Source: Owenia fusiformis
Taxonomy: Eukaryota > Annelida > Polychaeta > Sabellida > Oweniidae
Assembly (NCBI GenBank): GCA_903813345.2
Contig: CAIIXF020000002.1
Location: 906,001-970,000 of the forward strand
Reading direction: 5' to 3'
DNA length: 64,000 nt
The notes under the pieces are model-generated. The model did not search any database and was not told the origin of the DNA. It saw nothing but the letters and a program-made list of their open reading frames with translations. Below, piece by piece: positions 26,185-35,512 of the stretch (positions are counted from its first letter, which is position 1; each line of letters begins with the position of its first letter). The position numbers were made by a program, and so were the translations under genes.

Positions 26185-26285
26185 TGAATAAACACAAGGA
26201 GCACACACGTCTCGAACTCGCAACCTCATGGTTACAGCGCCCAATCGCCTTAACTTGCTGGCGCTCAAGCCCTCTCGGCCAAATG
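26185..26285 (-). mobile_element. tRNA-derived SINE head
   Basis: On the minus strand the sequence has a tRNA-type A-box (TGGCCGAGAGGGCTTGAGCG) and, about 45 bases on, a B-box-like GGTTGCGAGTTCGAGAC. The spacing is that of a tRNA with a class II-like layout, but the arms do not pair well and the piece runs into AT-rich DNA. It suits an invertebrate SINE derived from a Ser/Leu-type tRNA. A functional tRNA is unlikely. Confidence 0.55.
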
Positions 26286-26287
26286 GT

Positions 26288-26430
26288 ATAAATGGAACAC
26301 CTTTTGTACCTCTAAAAAGTGTTCAACTGACAGGTTCATTTAACATTAGGTCATTGGGTCATGGGACTCCGAAGTGTTCTTCTTAAGGAGGTGTTCAACA
26401 TACTAAGGTGTTCCTCTTGATACTGTCACT
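26288..26430. mobile_element. Pogo-like repeat fragment
   Basis: GGAACACCTTTTGTACC, GTGTTCAACTGACAGG and GTGTTCTTCTTAAGGAGGTG are variants of the GAACACC/GGTGTTC words of the pogo-like family. Further fragments of the same kind lie at 26750-26990. Terminal repeats are not preserved. Confidence 0.4.
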
Positions 26431-27474
26431 TGAATTGAATTGAATCTATTTGAATGAGCTATATAAGCTAGCAACCTCATTAAGGAACTCAATCTCCATG
26501 CAAAGATATTTGTCAGCCGACAGTAGACTGTTTATTGTGACCATTTCTCACCTCAATTTCCTCATCATAAACAGTGTCTAGCAAAACATCACATTACAGA
26601 ATAACAGTCTGTCTTAATCATCAAATACATGCATTTCCTCATGGTGTGTATGAATTTAAAAAAAACAGGTTGATTAAAAAAAGATTAGTGCATGCTATGG
26701 TCAATGGACACAGTAGGGTAATTGGAGTAAGAAAAATGTGAACTTAGGAAAATATGAAAATGTGGAATGTGAACACATTTAAATAGGAACACATGTCAAT
26801 GTGAACCTGTTACCATTTACACTCATTTGACTTGGCTTCTTAATAGATAGCTTCGTCAACTTTACAACTAACCTCTGTACTGGGGGTAAACATCTGTTAA
26901 CATGAACACACTTAAATTAAATAGGAACACCTCTCAATGCGAACACCTTAAATCAAACATCTCTCACTGTGAATAAGTTTTGTCAATCCAGCTTCATTCA
27001 GATATATAGGTGTTAGTGTATTATATGCTGTAATTTGAGCATCTAGTATGAAATATACTACCCTGGCTCATCACCTGGTATTCTATCCTCTTACTTAAAC
27101 TAACCATTTTAGCTTTAAGTTCTACTTATGAAAGAGAATACCAAATGACTTGAAATATATGTATTTTAGTTTTTATGGGAAACCAGGCTCTGATTTAGCC
27201 AACTAATTAAGAGTTTCTCAGTATTGTTAGAGTGTCAGAATATAATGAGTTTTGCAAAGGGTATCAGGAGTAGTACTCTAAGAGATGAGCATAAACCAAT
27301 CGGCACTATCTGTGCCTGGGATAATGACCTATCAGTGATCCTATTTCTTGCTTTATAACCTCTCAAGTATGAGCCGTGTGAGAGATGTAAGCTGGGATTA
27401 GGCATAAAAGGATTAAAGGCACATATTGTTACTCTAATGGAATCTAATAGAGAAAACAGACATTGTTTGTATGT

Positions 27475-27835
27475 TCAGTAACCATAGTAAAGTGACTTTC
27501 GATGCTATGATGTAAATGTCCCCTTCTTTAGAAAACAAATGTTTTTATCCCCCTAATTTGGACATGGGCGACATAAAAGGATTAGAGTGGTTTTGTTACT
27601 TTAAAAACCATAGTGGGTTAAGTGACTTTTGATGCTATGATGTAAATGTCCCCTCCTTTGGAAAAAAAACATTTTTATCCCCCTAATTTGGACATGGGCG
27701 ACATAGAAGAATTAGAGTTGTTCTGTTACTCTGATAGAGAAAACAGACATTTTTTGTTTGTAAAGAGTAACCATAGTGGGTAAAGTGATTTTCGATTGAA
27801 TGTTATCATGTAAATGCACCTTCTCTAGCTCTGGA
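27475..27835. repeat. Three tandem copies of a 130-140 bp unit
   Basis: Shared text includes AACCATAGTGGGTTAAGTGA, TTTTGATGCTATGATGTAAATG, TCCCCTTCTTTGGAAA and CCCCTAATTTGGACATGGGC. Copies begin near 27478, 27606 and 27769; the third is diverged and truncated. Confidence 0.75.
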
Positions 27836-27914
27836 AACATTTTGTTTCTTTGCCCCTAAGGTATTCCCTATACCAAAGGGAACTTTTACAATGCATCATA
27901 AAGTGAAGACATCA

Positions 27915-28525
27915 CATCACCCACCAAATGCAATTAACCCACCAAATGCACTTTACCCACCAAATGCACTTAACCCACCAAATGCACTTTACCCACCAAA
28001 TGCACTTAACCCACCAAATGCACTTAATCCACCAAATGCACTTTACCCACCAAATGCACGTTACCCACCAAATGCACTTTACCCACCAAATGCACTTAAC
28101 CCACCAAATGCACTTAACCCACCAAATGCACTTAACCCACCAAATGCACTTAACCCACCAAATGTACTTAACCCACCAAATGCACTTAACCCACCAAATG
28201 CACTTAACCCACCAAATGCACTCAACCCACCAAATGCACTTAACCCACCAAATGCACTTAACCCACCAAATGCGCTTAACCCACCAAATGCACTCAACCC
28301 ACCAAATGCACTCAACCCACCAAATGCACTTTACCCACCAAATGCACTCAACCCACCAAATGCACTTAACCTACGAAATGCACTCAACCCACCAAATGCA
28401 CTTAACCCACAAAATGTACTTAACCCACCAAATGCACTTAACCTACCAAATGCACTCAACCCACCAAATGCACTTAACCCACCAAATGCACTTAACCCTC
28501 CAAATGCACTTAACCCACCAATCCC
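27915..28525. repeat. 18-bp minisatellite (CCACCAAATGCACTTAAC)
   Basis: About 33 almost perfect copies of an 18-bp unit, changed mainly at the ACTTAAC/ACTTTAC/ACTCAAC position. Because 18 is a multiple of 3 and the unit lacks stops, open frames run through on both strands (repeating NPPNAL on plus, GGLSAF on minus). These are array artefacts in an intron and no gene is called. Confidence 0.9.
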
Positions 28526-29524
28526 ACCTGTAGGTGTAAAGCACCAGATATACACTGAGGAATCCACGGATAAGGCCAGTTGTAATAGTAATAGGGCTTA
28601 GAAATCTCTAGTTTCCTAATACAATCTAGAGATTGCTGTTACACGTAGTTGGCTATTTATCCCACTGTCTAATACTCAATCTATTTATCAGTAAAGCTCA
28701 AGGGAAGGCGTTCCCCTAGAATGAAATATCTCGCAATTCTATCATTAAGATTCCCTCATAATTGGAATTTCCAGTATTGGTTTTAGAAAAGATTGCTTGC
28801 TAGTGATCTTACAAGAAGATAGCAACTCTGCAACTGTCTAAATTTTCATGAAAGTTACAATACTTAGTGAGGTACGAGTGCTCTGTAGTACAATATAAGT
28901 GAAGAGAACACACGTGGGAAACTTATAAGGAAATGGGTAAAATTATTATATCCTGTTGGGATCCCAAAAGACACAAATCATATTATTAAGTAAATTATGT
29001 ACATCTTTGTAATTAGTTGATGGGCAATAGGTATAGCAAGGGCAAGGCCTAACATTTTTAATAAATTCTAAACAACACTAGTGAGTATATCACTGGAGAA
29101 GGTGAAACAATCCCACAATCCCTTGCATCAAACAATCCCACAATGCATTGGACCTTGATAAGTAGAACACTTTCCCAAGTCCTGTTACCATTAATGGGCA
29201 TATGCTGCATTGCGAATTTTTTCCAGTTACCAAACTTATGACAGGGAGTGTATCATAAAGTATCTGTTTGCAGTATCCTTGGGATTGTTTATTACTAAAT
29301 GGACTTTGTAGAAATTGATAACAAAAACATTATTTTATTGGTTAATGGTCACTGAACATGCAAAATGTGAAAATGAAAATAGAAAGACAATCATGTTATT
29401 GATTTCTAGTAATTCTGTTATCTTAGAGATAGCAGTTCTAGATCAAGTGATCTTTGTTTGAAAAAGTGTTGAATGATATACTTTAAACTGATCAATTGAA
29501 ATGGCATCAATTATTAATGATAAC

Positions 29525-29680
29525 TTAGTACAAAAGTTACCATTTTACACTTGAAGTGACCATTTTGCAAATGTAACCATATCAAAGAGTGACCATATTA
29601 TCAAAGTGACCATAACATAATAAACATAAAAGTGACCATTTTACAAAAGTAACCATAGTACAAAAGTGACCATTTACATT
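29525..29680. repeat. Short degenerate repeat (AAAAGTGACCATTTTACA)
   Basis: Six or so imperfect copies of a 25-30 bp unit containing AGTGACCAT or AGTAACCAT with variable A/T spacers. Confidence 0.6.
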
Positions 29681-30332
29681 ATGCAGGGGCCAATTGCTTA
29701 AATGTTTGTGAGAACAGATCAAATTTGGAATTAAACAAACTTGTTAAATTAATTCTTTCTGTTCTGAAATACGTTCCTAAAAAAAAGCGAGATAAATACT
29801 GTTTTACTAAACCAGGATGTTATTTGGCAATATGCATATTTCCTAATTAACTGTTTCAATTCGGGGGGCCTTATCTATTAATAAGATTTTCTGAAGAGCA
29901 TGTAGACCTTCCCAATCTCACTATGATTTCAACGACAAGATTGCTTAAAGCCGTGTTCTTCATACAAGGAATTCTAGCTCAGTTGTTTTCTTTAATTATG
30001 TCAAGGTTTGCGATGTTTGATGGTTGGTTTTTTACCAATCGCAAATATCTTTTTGATTAATAAGGAAGAAAAACAAAAGATCTAATATGTTTTGTTTAAG
30101 GTGATATAGTATGATTTCTGAGCCAGACTAGAGAGCTAGCTACAGGCTCAACAAAGTGCTTTAATAGTATTGTGTTAACGCACTCTGCTGCGTTTCTTTG
30201 AATAAGAGAGGTCAATAAATCTTTCTTCGTATCATAAGCTTTTTAATAATGAAACGTGAAAGATAAATGTGTTGTAATCTCCTCTTACCTTCAGAACACT
30301 TACCGCTTTGACAAACAATGGTTATTAGATCC

Positions 30333-31475
30333 AGTGATCTCCCATTGGATCAACCAGATCTCCCATTGGATCAACCAGATCTCCCATTGGATCAATCAGA
30401 TCTCCCATTGGATCAATCATATCTCCCATTGGATCAACCAGATCTCCCATTGGATCAATTAGATCTCCTATTGGATCAACCAGATCTCCCATTGGATCAA
30501 CCAGATCTCCCATTAGATCAACTAGATCTCCCATTGGATCAACCAGATCTCCTATTGGATCAACCAGATCTCCCTTTGGATCAATCAGATCTCCTATTGG
30601 ATCAACCAGATCTCCCATTGGATCAACCAGATCTCCCATTGGATCAACCAGATCTCCCATTAGATCAACTAGATCTCCCATTGGATCAACCAGATCTCCC
30701 ATTGGATCAACCAGATCTCCCATTGGATCAACTAGATCTCCCATTGGATCAACTAGATCTCCCATTGGATCAATCAGATCTCCCATTGGATCAACCAGAT
30801 CTCCCATTGGATCAACCAGATCTCCCATTGGATCAACCAGATCTCCCATTAGATCAACTAGATCTCCCATTGGATCAACCAGATCTCCCATTGGATCAAC
30901 CAGATCTCCCATTGGATCAACTAGATCTCCCATTGGATCAACTAGATCTCCCATTGGATCAATCAGATCTCCCATTGGATCAACCAGATCTCCCATTGGA
31001 TCAACTAGATCTCCCATTGGATCAACTAGATCTCCCATTGGATCAACTAGATCTCCCATTGGATCAACCAGATCTCCTATTGGATCAACTAGATCTCCTA
31101 TTGGATCAACTAGATCTCCCATTGGATCAACCGGGTGCCACACCCTGTTGAACATTCAAAATTAATTGTCACCCTGTTGAAATTTGTTTGCACCTATTTA
31201 TCAAAAGTATGTAATATTGAGATATTTTGACTAAACAGGCCTGTTATATTTAGCACTGTTGAAAAAACAAGCAAAATTTGAATTTAATACCCCGTTGAAA
31301 AACAAACAAAATGAGGATGTAACAACATGTTGAGAAAACATAAAAAGGATTCAGCACCTTGTTGAAAAAACGAGCAAAATTTAGATTTAGCACCATGTTG
31401 ACAAAGAAAAGGTACAATTAATGATAGTCCTTCAATCTATTCAGCACTTGCTTGCTTCAATGATGGGTTGATCAC
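30333..31475. repeat. 21-bp minisatellite grown inside a CAGTGATCTCC-family MITE
   Basis: About 38 copies of AGATCTCCCATTGGATCAACC run from 30340 to about 31130. The first unit reads CAGTGATCTCCCATTGG, which is the terminal repeat of the MITE family. After the array come GTGCCACACC, TTGCACCTATTTATC, TTTTGACTAAA and CAGCACTTGCTTGCTTCAATGATGGGTTGATCAC-type text (last part: CAATGATGGGTTGATCAC), i.e. the family's interior and other end in diverged form. The 277-codon frames on both strands are artefacts of a stop-free 21-bp unit. Confidence 0.8.
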
Positions 31476-31754
31476 TTTCACCATATTTTGTGTCCTTTAT
31501 AGACACCCCTGATATGTTGGTTGAATAGACTATTAAGACTGGTAAAGAGGAATCAATATGTACAATTGAAGATTGTGTCTAACAGGAGCCTCTGATCAAT
31601 AACACTGAATAACATTAACAGTATTTATAATAGAGTTCACTGCACTCTTTCAATTCACAGGCAGATTTATGCAAACAATCACCAAAGTGTGTAGCCAAAA
31701 GCAGCAATTCATTTTTGTTCACTGAACAATACCAACAAATCAGATTCTCTGGTA

Positions 31755-32065
31755 GGAGTTTGATTGTCAGTTGGTTTTCTCCTGCAGGGGTATGACTATC
31801 AGCTAAGATTCTCCTGCAGGGGTATGACTCTCAGCCAAAGTTCTCCTGCAGGAATATGACTCTCAGCTAAGGTTCTCCTGCAGGGGTATGTATATCAGCT
31901 AAGGTTCTCCTGCAGGGGTATGACTATCCACTAGCATTCCCCTGCAGGGGTATGACTATCAGCCAAAGTTCTCCTGCAGAAGTTTTACTATCAGCTAAGG
32001 TTTTATCACAGGAGTATGACTCTTAACTAAGGTTCTCTTGCAGTAGTATGATAATCAGCTAGTAG
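31755..32065. repeat. 33-bp minisatellite (GTTCTCCTGCAGGGGTATGA)
   Basis: Nine copies of a 32-33 bp unit with TTCTCCTGCAGGGGTATGAC and TATCAGCTAAG. Most copies hold a CTGCAG palindrome. Confidence 0.85.
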
Positions 32066-33889
32066 TGCATTTTCATATAATAAAGAGTTAACCATCTTTC
32101 ATTAGAATCAGAGTTGTAGTGTGTTAAATACTACCATGTTGAAGTACAGTTAGGTTAAAGAAGATATTATTCACAGGCATATGAAGTCGTTGTGACATTG
32201 TTGGAGTCAAATAATACATTTCAATATATCAACACATCTATTAAATGTTTGAAAATGTCATTAGATGTGTAATGTATCTGATTTGCTCGTCTATTGTTGT
32301 TTGACGGTTATTAGTGTTTAACTTTAATGTACTGTCAATTTGGTTATACCCTTTTGTTAAAAAGTTAAAGTAATAAACTTTATTTTATTCTATTTAAATT
32401 GGTGGGAAACTTCTTGACTGATCAATCAAAGCCTGACGATGCAAGTCAGGCTGATTTCTGTATCAATGTAGTTTTCTGTATATGTGTGGAAAGGTTGACG
32501 TCTATCTACTTTTGCTTGATTGTGTGGTTGGTAGGTTGGGGTAGGGGGGCCTTCGGTAAAAGTGACATGAGGAGATCACTGTTCAAGATTTCTTATATTT
32601 AGATTAGTGATAGCAAAATTGAGATTGTGAGTGTTCAGATTCTGTAAGAAGTTTGGATTATAAAGCTGTTTGGAAATACATGTTTTACTATATTATTAAA
32701 CAATAATATGGCACGATGACATGACGTTTGACATTTCTATACTGTAGACTGGTACTCGGCTTAAAACACAAATTAAGAAGACAAGTTTTGAAATGTTTAA
32801 TATAAAAACCAAACTTTGAAGTGATCAAATTTAGTCATTTAGTATATTGTCCTTACCAATGGGAGCAGGGTATATGAGAAAATTTCATAGAAAAGAATAT
32901 TACTGAAAAGGATACATAATGTTCTTATAACATTGAATATGGTTACCTTAGGGAATAAAACCCCTTGTAATTTATAAGCTGATACCTTTTGTTATTTTAG
33001 TGTAGTTTTGTCACATTTGTTTTGCATTAGATCAGTTATGAAATAATAGCACTTTCGGTCAGTATGCTAAATTAATTCTACTTTTCGCGATAAACGGAAG
33101 TCGTGTTTTATGCGTTTGTAATCCACGGGGAGTTAGATATATGTAATCCTTGCAATATCATTTATGCGAGGCGCAAATGTGATGGATTAATAGTATAATG
33201 ATAACTGAATGGTAATTGATTGTTTGTCAGAGGAAATCTGTTCTCAAAATTGCACTAATATAGAATTTTCCAGCGTATAAAATGGTCATGCATGCATGCA
33301 AAATTTATGTTTGCCTCAACTTTAGGAAAACATTTCTTTTACAGTATATTTGTCTTCATTTTCGGTTGAAATTTAAGTCTCGCAGTCGCACCAAGCATCT
33401 TGGAGAATGAATGTATCATATAGTCTCACTTCTGGATTTTTCCTTATTATATAAATGCATCTAATATAATTACTGAGATCCATACTTGCACACATTGTTG
33501 CAAAATCTATATCTTATAGGTGTTTTCCCCAAAAAATTGTTTGTTTATTTTATGTTCTCTCACTTATTTTGCCTACATAATGTTTATCATTTTTATGATT
33601 ACAAAAAGTTGTTTTCAGTAGTTTTATCGTAAATATGTTGTTTTGTTCAAACATAGACTATTTTATTGTTTCATTGGCCAATTAGTAAATGTCCTAATTG
33701 CCATAGTAACAGTAATACAGCTGTCTAATACGCTTATGATTTATATATATAGTTATTATAACAGCTATATAATATAATTGATATATAGTTGACAGCTATT
33801 CAGAAATATATCTTAATAAATATAATACATAGATTCTTTGGTATTAATTTAATTATTTTATTTTATTTAATCTATTAAAGTGTAAGTGA

Positions 33890-34455
33890 CATCTGGGAGT
33901 CTCATTTATTGCATCATGGTCTATGTTGAGCTCCTTTGTTTTTGAACAATTACTAGCAAGTACTATGAAACTGTTGCATCATGGTCTATGTTAAGCTCCC
34001 TTGTTGTACAAATACTAGCAAGTACTTATGAACTGTTGCATCATGGTCTATGTTGAGCTCCCTTGTTTTCATAAATACTAGCAAGTACTTATGAACTGTT
34101 GCATCATGGTCTATGTTGAGCTCCCTTGTTTTCATAAATACTAGCAAGTACTTATGAACTGTTGCATCATGGTCTATGTTGAGCTCCCTTGTTATCATAA
34201 ATACCCGCATGTACTTATGAAACTGTTGCATCATGGTCTATGTTGAGCTCCCTTGTTATCATAAATACTAGCAAGTACTTATGAACTGTTGCATCATGGT
34301 CTATGTTGAGCTCCCTTGTTTTCATAAATACTAGCAAGTACTTATGAACTGTTGCATCATGGTCTATGTTGAGCTCCCTTGTTATCATAAATACCCGCAT
34401 GTACTTATGAAACTGTTGCATCATGGTCTATGTTGAGCTCCCTTGTTATCATAAA
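33890..34455. repeat. 62-bp minisatellite (GTTGCATCATGGTCTATGTT)
   Basis: Nine copies share GTTGCATCATGGTCTATGTT, GAGCTCCCTTGTT and ATAAATACTAGCAAGTACTT. Two variants (TACTAGCAAGTACTTATGAA and TACCCGCATGTACTTATGAA) alternate in a pattern that repeats at 34025-34215 and 34265-34405, so blocks of three units were duplicated together. Confidence 0.85.
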
Positions 34456-35512
34456 GGTGGTCTATCCTTACCTCCTTAGCCATAGATCAGTTTAATGCCT
34501 GTAGTTGTCTAAGATTACCTCCTTATCTCTGACAAAAATGTGAGAAAATATAGTAGGTGACAAAAGATATCTCATATTCCAGTCTTGAATAATAAGGGAG
34601 TTGCAGTATAGCTGAATACAGCTTAATAAATAGATGTCAGCACTTGTTTTTATTTGCCTTGATTGGGTCAGACTGTCATAGGCTTCAATTGTAAAAATAT
34701 AGAAACTTCTCAATTGTATAGTTTGTATTTAGGTTATAAACCTAAATTGCATCTTTTAAGCTGTCTCTGATTGAAGGCAGGTTATTCTACTAAGATTAGA
34801 TGAGAGATTAGATTGAATTGTTATCTGACATAGGGAGGACTCATTGCTATATTGCAAAAACTGTAGATGCATCATTGATTTAATATAATTGTTAAATGTG
34901 AGCCTAAGAGGCTGAGATATGAGCTTAGGAGTGAGGTAGGACATAAATGGGTGAGTTGAGAGAAGATTGTGAACTTAGATGGTTAGGTATGAAGGGGTGA
35001 GGGGCTGAATAATGAACTGAGATGTGAGGGGTGATGATTAGATGAATTACCAAACAATTGTTTGTTTGGCAAATTAGTGTTTAAGCAAACAAATAAAAAA
35101 CAAGCAAACTAATGATAGAATAGTAAATAGAAGAGTTTGAGGACTATAAAATGCTTCCTCAATTCTGTGAGTTACTTAATAAACAATATAAATCACCAAT
35201 TTATGACAATATTATATGCCTAATAAGGTATATTGAAATCCTATGAAGTCTTGCATATAAGTCAAGAACCTTATACAAATCTGTAAATAATCTATTTGTG
35301 CACTATACTGAACCAAATACAATGGTTTTTCTGGCTCATATGTAGGACTAATTAATTAACCATGTGAAGACAGATCCACATAATGAGAATCTTGGTTCGG
35401 ATTAGATTAGGTTTTATACTGTATATATTTGCTAATTTCCATGACTTTTAATATTTCCTTGTTTTTGTAAATAAAAATTGATGAAATTAAATCTATACCC
35501 TCTCTGTTGCAG

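Larger units (their letters stand above)
9400..35512 (+). other. MAML: Mastermind-like intron 1 (26.1 kb)
   Basis: The donor is GTAAGTAG at 9400 and the acceptor CTCTCTGTTGCAG ends at 35512, both phase 0. The intron is packed with tandem arrays and non-autonomous transposons listed separately. The stretches between them are AT-rich with no exon-like signal. A large first intron between the Notch-binding exon and the glutamine-rich exon is also known in vertebrate MAML genes. No regulatory element could be supported by sequence alone. Confidence 0.75.

Noticed and set aside
26185-26285. Functional tRNA gene on the minus strand
   Set aside because: A- and B-box-like words are present but the arms do not pair well and no clean acceptor stem is seen; SINE head is a better reading.
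27891-28601. 236-codon frame with NPPNAL repeats
   Set aside because: 18-bp minisatellite in an intron; all frames on both strands stay open because of the unit length.
30318-31155. 277- and 276-codon frames on opposite strands
   Set aside because: Both are produced by a stop-free 21-bp tandem unit; no protein family, no splice support, and the strands mirror each other.
33040-33260. Possible conserved regulatory block in the mastermind intron
   Set aside because: Sequence is more complex than its surroundings and has homeodomain-like TAAT words, but without cross-species comparison this is not supportable.
33890-34455. CRISPR-like regular repeats
   Set aside because: Units are contiguous with no unique spacers, and the DNA is from an animal; this is a minisatellite.
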